Shown: in pieces, positions 1 to 4,970 of the stretch
How the letters are laid out: every line of letters starts with the position of its first letter
How positions within the stretch are numbered: position 1 is the stretch's first letter
Assembly: GCA_003173915.1 (NCBI GenBank)
Contig: PPGL01000052.1
Location: 1-5,325, forward strand
Direction: 5' to 3'
From: Candidatus Levyibacteriota bacterium
GTDB taxonomy: Bacteria; Patescibacteria; Microgenomatia; Levybacterales; UBA12049
DNA length: 5,325 bases
Program-made: the position numbers and the translations under genes
Notes under the pieces: model-generated
What the model was told of the DNA's origin: nothing
Databases searched by the model: none
Seen by the model: only the letters and a program-made list of their open reading frames with translations

Positions 1-101
1 GCTAAAACAGAAGCGATAAGCGTTAAAATAATAAAAATGCTAATATAAAGAGCTGTTTTAGATTTTGCTCTTCTTTGGGCTTCCCAAAAGTTCATAACCA
101 T
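1..101 (-). CDS. M48-type membrane metalloprotease, N-terminal fragment cut by the left edge
   Basis: This open frame runs off the left edge and begins 26 bases after the lemA stop. It starts MVMNFWEAQRRAKSK and continues into a hydrophobic stretch (TALYISIFIILTLIASVL), about 33 codons in all. A short aromatic/charged start (N-F-[FW]-E-x-Q-x-[RK]-A) followed directly by a membrane helix is what I know from the HtpX-like M48 zinc proteases encoded just after lemA in many bacteria. The HExxH catalytic motif would lie outside the window, so the enzyme class rests on the N-terminus and the neighbour. The first ATG is at 101-99 and a second in-frame ATG at 95-93. The only Shine-Dalgarno-like bases (AGGAA) lie about 14 bases before the first, so I prefer 101, but 95 is possible. 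It is probably co-transcribed with lemA. The protein would be an inner-membrane protease with an unknown substrate. Confidence 0.7.
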   Translation of the reverse strand, partial: MVMNFWEAQRRAKSKTALYISIFIILTLIASVL

Positions 102-127
102 AAGAATATTCGCTGTTCCTAGTAGAG

Positions 128-724
128 TTAAGAAAAAGAAACCTTAGGAGCCTTTTTAACTTGTTGATCTTCAACTTGGAATAATTCTACGGGATGATGA
201 CCAAATGTACTTGCTAATAAATTGGCAGGAAATTCCTGTTGAGTTGTATTATACCGCATGACATTGTCATTATAAGCTTGTCTTGCAAAAGCAACTCGAT
301 TTTCTGTGGAGCTAAGTTCTTCTTGGAGTTGCTGCATGTTTTCACTTGCTCGTAGTTGAGGGTAGTTTTCTGCTAACGCCATGATATTTGTTACAGCTCC
401 TCTTAATGCAGCATCTGCTGTAGCTAACTCTTTAATGGAGCTTGCTGTAGGGCCTCCACTTTTTTCTACCTGAGTCCGAGCCGCTTGAGCTTGATTACGA
501 GCGTTGATCACAGCTTCTAATGTTCCCTTTTCGTAACTCATATAACCTTTAACGGCTTCTACCAAGTTGGGAATGAGATCATAACGTCTCTGTAACTGGA
601 CGTCGATTTGGCTCCAAGCATTATTGACTTGGTTGCGCAATTGAACAAGCCTGTTATAAATACCAACGCCCCAGAGCGCCAAAATAACCACTAACACTAA
701 AATGATGATAAGAAGGGTAAACAT
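128..724 (-). CDS. lemA: LemA family membrane protein
   Basis: This 198-residue protein has the full LemA layout. One N-terminal membrane helix (about residues 2-22) is followed by the family core, visible as NQVNNAWSQIDVQLQRRYDL and IPNLVEAVKGYMSYEKGTLE (about residues 31-70) and then a long helical region rich in Gln, Ala and Asn. The tail after about residue 165 (FPANLLASTFGHHP) is also typical. The length matches the usual 180-200 residues. LemA proteins are anchored in the inner membrane with a helical bundle outside the cytoplasm. Their molecular role is unsettled, and they often pair with an M48 protease, as here. The start is supported by GGAG at 732-735, seven bases upstream. The C-terminus ends in a short basic, Ser-rich tail (KKAPKVSFS). 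Nothing in the gene looks broken. Confidence 0.95.
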   Translation of the reverse strand: MFTLLIIILVLVVILALWGVGIYNRLVQLRNQVNNAWSQIDVQLQRRYDLIPNLVEAVKGYMSYEKGTLEAVINARNQAQAARTQVEKSGGPTASSIKELATADAALRGAVTNIMALAENYPQLRASENMQQLQEELSSTENRVAFARQAYNDNVMRYNTTQQEFPANLLASTFGHHPVELFQVEDQQVKKAPKVSFS

Positions 725-764
725 AGAGAAACTCCGTCATATTCTTTTTCAATTCCATTTTACT

Positions 765-792
765 CTTTTAAGATTTTATAGAGAACATTCAA
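765..792 (-). promoter_or_regulatory. Weak promoter candidate for lemA
   Basis: On the minus strand a TTGAAT box (787-792) is followed after 16 bases by TAAAAG (765-770), about 40 bases before the lemA start. Each box matches four of six sigma70 consensus positions. The whole gap 725-899 is extremely AT-rich, so such boxes can arise by chance. It is the best arrangement I found there for lemA. I found no convincing promoter for the divergent gene at 900. Confidence 0.25.
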
Positions 793-899
793 TTAAAATA
801 TTTATTTATCTCTTTTATCATTTGCATTTTAAGAGTCATTTAGAGCATCCTATTTAAGAAATTATCTCTGAATTCAGGGAAGCGAAAAGGAAAAAAAGC

Positions 900-1751
900 A
901 TGTGCTGTCCTGTAGACCATATTGGGGGAAAATTAATTATTCAAGAAGTGATTGTAGAAAAAGACAAAGAGGGAAAAAGAATTTGCTATGTGCATGGAGT
1001 TTATAATCGCAAACCAGCTAACTTAGCTGATCGCGCTTTTCGCTTTTTTCAACGGCTTGAGTTAATCGAAAAAATAGCTGAAATTGCTGATGAAGTTTTT
1101 CACTTATTTGGATCCTTGTTGCAGCGTACCACGAGTGTTTTGGTTTATCAGAGCCTTTGCAATCTTCATCATGCAGCGCATGATATTGAACATCATTTAC
1201 ATTCATTCTGTTTTTTAGGTGATCTGGTTTGTTTTATCACGGGAAGATTTTTTAAAGATGGGGCTGGCACTCCGCTTGATGGCTTACGCAGCTGTTCACG
1301 TGTTAGTCATGCTGTAGGGCATTTTTTTTCAACAGCCATCCTTTTGTCAGAACATCAATTGTATTCATTTGGTCGCTTAGAAAAAGTATTTAAGTATGCT
1401 TCAGCATTTAATGCGTTGGGGTATGGGATGTGGACCATTTCTCTTATTTGGCATCGTTATCAAGGAAAAGCTAATGCTCAATTTCATTCTGATTTAGGCA
1501 TTCATTTAGCTGGTGGTTTGTTTGAAGCGATTCCGTTTACTAAAACAGTTTCTTCTTTAGCCCCTTATGCTTCTCTGATTAATAAGGCAACCGCTATAGC
1601 AGGAATGATTCATGCTTGGTGCACAGTTCAACGTTTGATGCCAAAAGACAAAGAAATTGTCTTTGTATCTTTTGTCCTTCCTAAAGAAGAAGATTTAAAA
1701 AAAATGGATTCTAGTCATCATTGCGCTCATTCGCATCACGTGAGTTTATAA
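900..1751 (+). CDS. His/Cys-rich hypothetical protein, 283 aa
   Basis: I do not recognise this family. The start is supported by an AAAAGG-AA ribosome site (885-892) about eight bases upstream. The protein contains 21 His and 9 Cys residues. The His cluster in two places: residues 90-101 (HHAAHDIEHHLH) and the C-terminal end, residues 273-280 (HHCAHSHH). A Cys pair opens the protein (MCCPVDH). Residues 1-40 look like a small soluble domain and 41-75 like an amphipathic helix. Several moderately hydrophobic stretches follow (about 102-117, 135-150, 168-184 and 201-240), so a peripheral or integral membrane location is possible, but none is a textbook transmembrane helix. There is no clear signal peptide. 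Its stop overlaps the stop of convergent mgtE. Metal binding is suggested only by composition. A lineage-specific chlamydial protein, perhaps exported to the host interface, is an equally fair guess. Confidence 0.8.
   Translation: MCCPVDHIGGKLIIQEVIVEKDKEGKRICYVHGVYNRKPANLADRAFRFFQRLELIEKIAEIADEVFHLFGSLLQRTTSVLVYQSLCNLHHAAHDIEHHLHSFCFLGDLVCFITGRFFKDGAGTPLDGLRSCSRVSHAVGHFFSTAILLSEHQLYSFGRLEKVFKYASAFNALGYGMWTISLIWHRYQGKANAQFHSDLGIHLAGGLFEAIPFTKTVSSLAPYASLINKATAIAGMIHAWCTVQRLMPKDKEIVFVSFVLPKEEDLKKMDSSHHCAHSHHVSL
1746..1751. other. Convergent stop-codon overlap in a TTATAA palindrome
   Basis: The plus-strand gene ends Leu-stop (TTA TAA), and the same six bases read on the minus strand give the mgtE Leu-stop. 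Each gene's stop is therefore the complement of the other's last codon, and neither gene has a dedicated intergenic terminator. Transcripts must overlap at their 3' ends. Confidence 0.9.
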
Positions 1752-3104
1752 AAGTGTTCCATGGAGGATAATTAAGGCAAGGGTAAAATAAATAATGACC
1801 CCTGTGACATCAACAAGAGTGGCGACAAAAGGAGTAGAAGAAGTCGCGGGATCTAATCCCAATCGCTTTAAGATAAAGGGAAGCATGGAACCAGAAAGTG
1901 TGCCGAAGAGAATGACTCCAATTAGAGAAGAAAACACCGTAAAGGCAATTAACAGCCAATGAGTTCCATAAAGATGTGTAAAAGCACCCCAAGCTGCTAC
2001 CCGAAAAAAACCGACAGCACCTAAAATAACTCCCAAAAAAAGACCAGATAAAATTTCTCGACGCATCACTTTCCACCAATCTTTTAACTTTACTTCTCCT
2101 AGGGCCATTGCACGAATGATAAGTGTTGAAGCTTGTGATCCAGAATTTCCTCCACTTGAAATAATAAGAGGTAAGAATAAGGCGAGAACAACAGCTTGAG
2201 AAATCTGATCTTGAAAATATCCTAAAGCGGAAGCCGTTAACATTTCTCCTAAGAAAAGAATGACGAGCCATCCTACGCGCTTTCGCATCAGGCTGAAAAA
2301 AGAGATTTGCATATAAGGTTCTTCCAAAGCTTCCATTCCACCTAATTTCTGCATATCTTCTGTATCTTCTTCTTCCAGGACCTCTAAAATATCATCAAAT
2401 GTCACGATGCCAATGAGCACGCCTTCTTTATCGATAACAGGTAAAGCAATGCGGTCATATTTTCTGAAAAATAAAGCGGCATATTCTTCATTATCATAAG
2501 CAGAAAGAGCGATGAACTGATGATCCATTAATTGGTTGACTTTGAAATTTAGGGGAGCGAACAGGAGTTCGCGAATCCGCAAATCATCTAGTAATACACC
2601 CTTTTCATCCACTACATAGATAATATTGATTGTTTCGCTGTCGTGTCCATACTCTCGGATAAAATCGAGAGCTTGTTGAACAGTCCATTCCTTTTTAATG
2701 GCTATATAATCTGGCGTCATGAGGCGCCCAACACTGTCTTCGGGATATCCCAATAGCTTTAAAGTTAAAAGACGTTCTTCTGGGGATAGAAGTTTAATGA
2801 GTTGATTGACAACCGAGGGGGGAAGTTCTTCTAAAAAAGCAGTGCGATCGTCGGGGGATAAGTTGTTTAAAAGATAAGCAGCTTTTTCCGAAGATAAAAT
2901 ACTCAATACAATTTTTTGACTAGAAAAAGAAAGGTATTCAAATGTTTCAACTGCTAAATTTTCAGGTAAAACACTAAAGATGAATTTTTGTTCTTCCTCT
3001 GATTTAGATTGAATATAATCTGCTAAATCTGAAGGAGATTTTGTTAAAAATGAGCTTTGGAGATTTATCTCATAAGAGTCATCAGAAAAATGGGAAAATG
3101 TCAT
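1746..3104 (-). CDS. mgtE: Magnesium transporter/channel MgtE
   Basis: This 452-residue protein is a complete MgtE, a homodimeric Mg2+-gated Mg2+ channel of the inner membrane. In order it has an MgtE N-domain of superhelical helices (about 25-125, with repeats such as LSPDDRTAFLEELPPSVVNQ), two CBS domains (about 126-186, from RLMTPDYIAI, and about 188-246, ending ALPVIDKEGVLIGIVTFDDI), an acidic connecting helix (about 240-262, EVLEEEDTEDMQ), and five membrane helices (about 277-450). The family signature GGNSGSQ is at 318-324. The pore motif DVTG is at 432-435, and Asp432 aligns with the Mg2+-selecting Asp of characterised MgtE. The acidic CBS and linker residues fit Mg2+ sensing by the protein itself. 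The start has AAGGG six bases upstream. The gene converges on the His-rich protein gene with overlapping stops. Part of its 5' region is repeated at 3834-3919. Confidence 0.97.
   Translation of the reverse strand: MTFSHFSDDSYEINLQSSFLTKSPSDLADYIQSKSEEEQKFIFSVLPENLAVETFEYLSFSSQKIVLSILSSEKAAYLLNNLSPDDRTAFLEELPPSVVNQLIKLLSPEERLLTLKLLGYPEDSVGRLMTPDYIAIKKEWTVQQALDFIREYGHDSETINIIYVVDEKGVLLDDLRIRELLFAPLNFKVNQLMDHQFIALSAYDNEEYAALFFRKYDRIALPVIDKEGVLIGIVTFDDILEVLEEEDTEDMQKLGGMEALEEPYMQISFFSLMRKRVGWLVILFLGEMLTASALGYFQDQISQAVVLALFLPLIISSGGNSGSQASTLIIRAMALGEVKLKDWWKVMRREILSGLFLGVILGAVGFFRVAAWGAFTHLYGTHWLLIAFTVFSSLIGVILFGTLSGSMLPFILKRLGLDPATSSTPFVATLVDVTGVIIYFTLALIILHGTLL
2874..2907 (-). repeat. Source copy, block A of the duplicated mgtE 5' region
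   Basis: These 34 bases lie inside mgtE and encode about residues 66-77 (VLSILSSEKAAY). The identical 34 bases recur at 3834-3867 in the same orientation. Because this copy is in an intact coding frame of a conserved gene, it is the source and the distal copy is the derivative. Confidence 0.9.
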
Positions 3105-3130
3105 CTTCAGCCCTTAATTTTGTCAAACCT

Positions 3131-3166
3131 TACTTTAGGAGCTTTCTTCTTATTCCTCTATTTGAA
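3131..3166. repeat. Source copy, block B of the duplicated mgtE 5' region
   Basis: This block, in the gap just upstream of mgtE, begins TACTTTAGGAG and ends TTTGAAT. It recurs at 3884-3919 with two mismatches in 36 bases and in the same orientation. It lies 27 bases upstream of the mgtE start and overlaps the proposed -35 box of the divergent promoter. Confidence 0.88.
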
Positions 3167-3190
3167 TTTTATTAACGTATAAAATAATAT
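3162..3190 (+). promoter_or_regulatory. Promoter candidate for the mini-ORF/zinc-ribbon operon
   Basis: A TTGAAT -35 box (3162-3167), a 17-base spacer and a TAATAT -10 box (3185-3190) precede a strong AGGAG ribosome site at 3201-3205. Transcription would begin near 3197 and give a very short leader. The spacing is ideal and five of six bases of the -10 box match consensus, but the region is AT-rich. Confidence 0.45.
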
Positions 3191-3211
3191 TAGACATAGT
3201 AGGAGATAAAA

Positions 3212-3292
3212 ATGAAAACAATCACGGAAGACTATGTGCTATTGAAGAGAGAAGTAAGAAATGACCGTTTCACTAGAAGAAGATATGACTGA
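3212..3292 (+). CDS. Small ORF A, 26 codons, possibly the first part of a frameshifted gene
   Basis: The reading frame MKTITEDYVLLKREVRNDRF...D begins six bases after a textbook AGGAG (3201-3205) and follows the promoter candidate at 3162-3190. The peptide is highly charged with an Arg-rich end (RFTRRRYD), has no membrane helix, and belongs to no family I recognise. It overlaps the next small ORF by 32 bases in the +1 frame. The strong initiation signal argues that ribosomes do start here. It may be a genuine leader peptide, or the intact start of a gene that has since been frameshifted and shortened. Confidence 0.45.
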   Translation: MKTITEDYVLLKREVRNDRFTRRRYD

Positions 3293-3401
3293 ACAGGAGG
3301 CTCAACAGTTGATCCAGCGGTTTTCTGGCCAAGGCAATGATAAACCAACGAATTCACACATTAGAATTTCAATTAAAACTAACCAAAAGGAAACAACATG
3401 A
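3261..3401 (+). CDS. Small ORF B, 46 codons, stop overlaps the next start (ATGA)
   Basis: The frame MTVSLEEDMTEQEAQQLIQR...QKETT overlaps small ORF A by 32 bases. It ends at TGA 3399-3401, inside the ATGA that also holds the start of the zinc-ribbon gene. The acidic, helix-prone first half and polar second half match nothing I recognise. It has no good ribosome site of its own, which fits either coupling to ORF A or a +1 frameshift joining A and B into one protein of about 60-70 residues. The ATGA junction is the usual arrangement of translationally coupled genes and mildly supports real coding. A decayed gene remnant remains possible. Confidence 0.4.
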   Translation: MTVSLEEDMTEQEAQQLIQRFSGQGNDKPTNSHIRISIKTNQKETT

Positions 3402-3748
3402 ACAGATTTACTAGTTTGTTATTTTTACTTCTTACTTCGATATCTTTTTGTCATGCGGATATATTTTTTTCAGGAGATAGAGTTTATGTGGATGCAGATG
3501 CATTCAAATCAAACACTGATGGTGATGAATTCTATATACATACAGGCAACAACATCTGGCTTGTAACCCACACCATTCATAGAGATGCAAAAGGAATGTT
3601 CGCTTACGAATCTAATCTTGCGAGATCAACATTTGGTCCCGGGCATAAAGTCGAATATCAAAAAAAATGGAAATGCCCTTATTGCTATAGCTATTGGCCA
3701 ATAGGAACTCCTTGCCAAAATCCAGATTGTCCATCTAAGTACAAGTAA
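3398..3748 (+). CDS. Secreted small protein with C-terminal zinc-ribbon-like motif
   Basis: This 116-residue protein has a classic signal peptide: MNR, a hydrophobic core (FTSLLFLLLTSISF), and a likely signal peptidase I site after Ala20 (CHA-D). The mature region, about 21-88, looks like beta strands rich in Asp, Tyr and Gly (DIFFSGDRVYVDADAF, EFYIHTGNNIWLVTHTIHRD). The end carries four cysteines, C93, C96, C106 and C111, spaced C-x2-C-x9-C-x4-C with Trp, Tyr and Pro between them. This resembles a compact zinc ribbon, or a disulfide-linked knob if the protein is oxidised outside the cytoplasm. Cys18 is not in a proper lipobox. The start has AAGGAA at 3387-3392, five bases upstream, and overlaps the stop of the small ORF before it. 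I know no function for it. An exported, possibly host-directed factor is the natural guess. Confidence 0.82.
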   Translation: MNRFTSLLFLLLTSISFCHADIFFSGDRVYVDADAFKSNTDGDEFYIHTGNNIWLVTHTIHRDAKGMFAYESNLARSTFGPGHKVEYQKKWKCPYCYSYWPIGTPCQNPDCPSKYK

Positions 3749-3766
3749 TAAAAGAGTCAGAAGCCT

Positions 3767-3785
3767 GCTCAAACGTAAGTTGAGC
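3767..3785 (+). terminator. Weak hairpin after the zinc-ribbon gene
   Basis: A perfect 6-bp stem (GCTCAA at 3767-3772 and TTGAGC at 3780-3785) with a 7-base loop sits 18 bases after the stop codon. It is followed by CATTTTCTTT, a poor T-tract. It could be a weak terminator or simply an inverted repeat at the edge of the rearranged stretch. Confidence 0.3.
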
Positions 3786-3813
3786 CATTTTCTTTAAGCT
3801 GATTCTTTACTTT

Positions 3814-3826
3814 CGGGCACGGGCAC
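3814..3826. repeat. Short GC-rich tandem repeat
   Basis: The 6-base unit CGGGCA occurs twice in succession and is followed by C, in otherwise AT-rich DNA, eight bases before the duplicated mgtE block begins. It may be part of the junction formed in the rearrangement. Confidence 0.5.
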
Positions 3827-3833
3827 GATGGGA

Positions 3834-3919
3834 ATAAGCAGCTTTTTCCGAAGATAAAATACTCAATCCAATACTCAATCCAATACTTTAGGAGTTTTCT
3901 TCTTATTCCTCTATATGAA
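3834..3919 (-). pseudogene. Vestigial copy of the mgtE 5' region with internal deletion
   Basis: Two blocks match mgtE and its upstream DNA in order and in the same orientation. Bases 3834-3867 are identical over 34 bases to 2874-2907 inside mgtE. Bases 3884-3919 match 3131-3166 upstream of mgtE at 34 of 36 positions. The intervening source DNA, about 220 bases including the mgtE start codon, is replaced here by 16 bases that form part of a 12-bp tandem repeat. Read in the mgtE frame, the remnant continues past the copied codons as YSHRARARK and then stops, so no MgtE product is possible. The scar lies between the zinc-ribbon gene and the first small membrane protein gene, and marks the boundary between two gene groups. 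Confidence 0.85.
3861..3884. repeat. 12-bp tandem repeat at the scar junction
   Basis: ACTCAATCCAAT occurs twice in direct succession. The first seven bases belong to the copied mgtE block and the end of the second unit joins the second copied block. This is the kind of structure left by slipped-strand replication or end-joining. Confidence 0.85.
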
Positions 3920-3981
3920 AAAAATTCCAAATACTTTATTTTTTGTGGTGGGTATCCAATTCAATTAAAATAGGAATGATT

Positions 3982-4203
3982 ATGGAGTGGTCTCAAATTT
4001 GGACAATTGTTGGAATTAATATTGGATTATTTGCTGCCTTAGCCACATTAATCGTGTGGGTAGTTGGTAAGGTAGATTCAGATATCAGAGGAGTAGGAGA
4101 TAGATTAGACAAACTTGGAAATAGACTGGATGGACATGCTCAGCGTATTGATCAGCTATATAAGATGTTTGTTGATCTACTCAAAGAACGCAAGAATCCC
4201 TAA
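3982..4203 (+). CDS. Small membrane-anchored coiled-coil protein (MEWSQ type), 73 aa
   Basis: I choose the ATG at 3982 because TAGGA (3971-3975) lies six bases upstream. Upstream in-frame ATGs at 3976 and 3943 have poorer sites. The protein starts MEWSQIWTIVG and has one long hydrophobic helix (about residues 5-30). A charged heptad-patterned helix follows (VDSDIRGVGDRLDKLGNRLD and onward to LLKERKNP) with Asp, Arg and Leu at regular spacing. This predicts a membrane anchor with a cytoplasmic or extracellular coiled coil, probably oligomeric. The N-terminus resembles the protein encoded at 4486-4692 (MDWTQVLTV), so they look like paralogues. The next gene follows after 16 bases and is likely co-transcribed. 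No function is known to me. Candidates include a scaffold, a holin-like protein, or a host-membrane factor, none of which the sequence settles. Confidence 0.8.
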   Translation: MEWSQIWTIVGINIGLFAALATLIVWVVGKVDSDIRGVGDRLDKLGNRLDGHAQRIDQLYKMFVDLLKERKNP

Positions 4204-4219
4204 ATTCGAAGGAATAGCT

Positions 4220-4453
4220 ATGGACTTAAAAGTTATCGCAGAAACTCTGATCTTTATTATTACCGTTTGTGGAGCAATCTATGGTGTCATGAAGTTTTTG
4301 CTAAAAGATGTGATTGCTCAGCTGACTTTAATTGATAGACATATCATAGAAATTAAAGATGATCAAAAAAAAATGGATCAAAGAGTGATGGAAACTAATA
4401 AACGTATGGATGGCGTCTACAATGTATTATTAAAGCGTACAGAAAATCAGTGA
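4220..4453 (+). CDS. Small membrane-anchored coiled-coil protein, 77 aa
   Basis: The start at 4220 has GAAGGAA at 4208-4214 five bases upstream. A longer frame from 4115 would overlap the preceding gene by about 90 bases and lacks a ribosome site, so I reject it. The protein opens MDLKVIAETLIFIITVCGAI, with one membrane helix (about residues 5-27), and continues as a coiled coil (about 28-72) with heptads such as LIDRHIIEIKDDQKKMDQRV and a basic end. The layout equals that of its upstream neighbour, but the N-terminus lacks the W-[ST]-Q motif, so common ancestry is unproven. It is the second gene of a two-gene plus-strand unit and meets the minus-strand gene ending at 4486 after 32 bases, with no strong terminator between them. 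Function is unknown. Confidence 0.78.
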   Translation: MDLKVIAETLIFIITVCGAIYGVMKFLLKDVIAQLTLIDRHIIEIKDDQKKMDQRVMETNKRMDGVYNVLLKRTENQ

Positions 4454-4485
4454 TGAGTTGTTTAACTTTTATGATCCGTGCAACA

Positions 4486-4692
4486 TCATTTATTTTCAAA
4501 TTTTTTTCTCTCTTCAATAGCGCACATCCTTCCGTGAAAATCTTTCATTTCAGATTGAATCGCCCTTAAAAGATCATTTGTATCCTTTCGATTCTCGTCT
4601 ATTTTGCGATCTAATTGAATATATAAGGCAATAATAGTCCCAAGATTTGTGGCTATGACTGCAAAAACTGTTAATACTTGTGTCCAGTCCAT
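4486..4692 (-). CDS. Small membrane-anchored coiled-coil protein (MDWTQ type), 68 aa
   Basis: A perfect AGGAGG (4698-4703 on the minus strand) lies five bases before the ATG, the best ribosome site in the window. This suggests high expression. The protein begins MDWTQVLTVFAVIATNLGTI, one membrane helix (about residues 5-27), and then turns into a charged helix (LDRKIDENRKDTNDLLRAIQ and onward) with a single Cys and a Lys/Glu-rich tail. Its first residues match the 3982 protein in pattern (M-[DE]-W-[ST]-Q-[IV]-x-T-[IV]), so the two are probably paralogues that now face each other on opposite strands. No function is known to me. A long upstream gap with a hairpin may carry its control signals. 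Confidence 0.8.
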   Translation of the reverse strand: MDWTQVLTVFAVIATNLGTIIALYIQLDRKIDENRKDTNDLLRAIQSEMKDFHGRMCAIEERKKFENK

Positions 4693-4739
4693 AATATCCT
4701 CCTATTTTTATATAATCTTATCTCGTTAATTCAGTAATG

Positions 4740-4766
4740 ATTGAAATGCGGGGTGCGAATTTCAAT
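4740..4766. other. Hairpin with 8-bp stem in the gap
   Basis: ATTGAAAT (4740-4747) and ATTTCAAT (4759-4766) form a perfect stem around an 11-base, G-rich loop (GCGGGGTGCGA). It lies 48 bases upstream of the minus-strand gene at 4692. It has no T-tract, so it is more likely a leader structure or protein-binding site than a terminator. Confidence 0.5.
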
Positions 4767-4898
4767 TTTCAAATTATTACCAAGTAAATTTTAATGCGTC
4801 GGTTCTGTATACGGTTACACACTTGTATTAATAATGTCAATATCCCTTTAAATATAACATAACATATATTATCAGACAATAAAATAAGGAAATGATTG

Positions 4899-4958
4899 AA
4901 ACATTAGAGTAGAGGTGGGCTAATCCCCACCTCTACTCTAATGTTTAATATTTTTTTT
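4899..4958 (+). terminator. Strong rho-independent terminator, plus-strand orientation
   Basis: A perfect 21-bp stem (4899-4919 and 4926-4946) with a 6-base loop CTAATC is followed by AATA and eight consecutive T residues (4951-4958). On the minus strand the same hairpin is followed by CAATCATTTCC, a poor tract, so it works best for plus-strand transcripts. No plus-strand gene ends nearby: the closest stop is about 445 bases upstream. It also lies 24 bases after the stop of the minus-strand gene at 4971, where it could cap that transcript's 3' end. Confidence 0.85.
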
Positions 4959-4970
4959 CTAAAAATATGT

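Larger units (their letters stand above)
4693..4970. other. 278-base non-coding gap with hairpins
   Basis: No frame in this gap has both a ribosome site and more than about 16 codons. It holds the ribosome site of the 4486-4692 gene, a perfect sigma70-type -10 box on the plus strand (TATAAT, 4711-4716) without a recognisable -35 box, and a perfect -35 box TTGACA on the minus strand (4835-4840) whose best-spaced -10 is poor (TAACCG at 4812-4817). It also holds a hairpin at 4740-4766 and the strong terminator at 4899-4958. The 11-base string AATGATTGAAA occurs twice (4736-4746 and 4891-4901). Confidence 0.6.

Noticed and set aside
1018..1206. Minus-strand 62-codon frame opposite the His-rich protein
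   Set aside because: It lies wholly inside a longer coding gene on the other strand, has no ribosome site, and its protein shows no recognisable features.
1810..2271. Minus-strand 153-codon frame inside mgtE
   Set aside because: It is a shifted-frame reading of the mgtE membrane domain. The residues are skewed to Ser, Phe and Arg and match no family.
3105..3211. Mg2+-sensing riboswitch (M-box or mgtA-type leader) upstream of mgtE
   Set aside because: The leader is short and AT-rich, with no extended stems or conserved M-box core that I can see. Mg2+ control is better explained by the MgtE N and CBS domains.
3771..3836. Minus-strand tail reading KVKNQLKENGSTYV followed by a stop, which could be the C-terminal remnant of a transposase or another gene
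   Set aside because: It is only about 20 codons, matches no family I can name, and is joined out of frame to the mgtE scar.
3834..3919. Insertion-sequence end or mobile-element border
   Set aside because: There are no terminal inverted repeats, target-site duplication or transposase. The blocks are explained by copying of mgtE DNA.
3943..3971. Promoter-like pair TTGTGG and TAAAAT with 17-base spacing before the 3982 gene
   Set aside because: The -10 box overlaps the ribosome site, so the transcript would lack it. This is probably chance in AT-rich DNA.
4736..4786. Plus-strand mini-ORF MIEMRGANFNFQIITK
   Set aside because: It has no ribosome site, only 16 codons, and lies over a hairpin.
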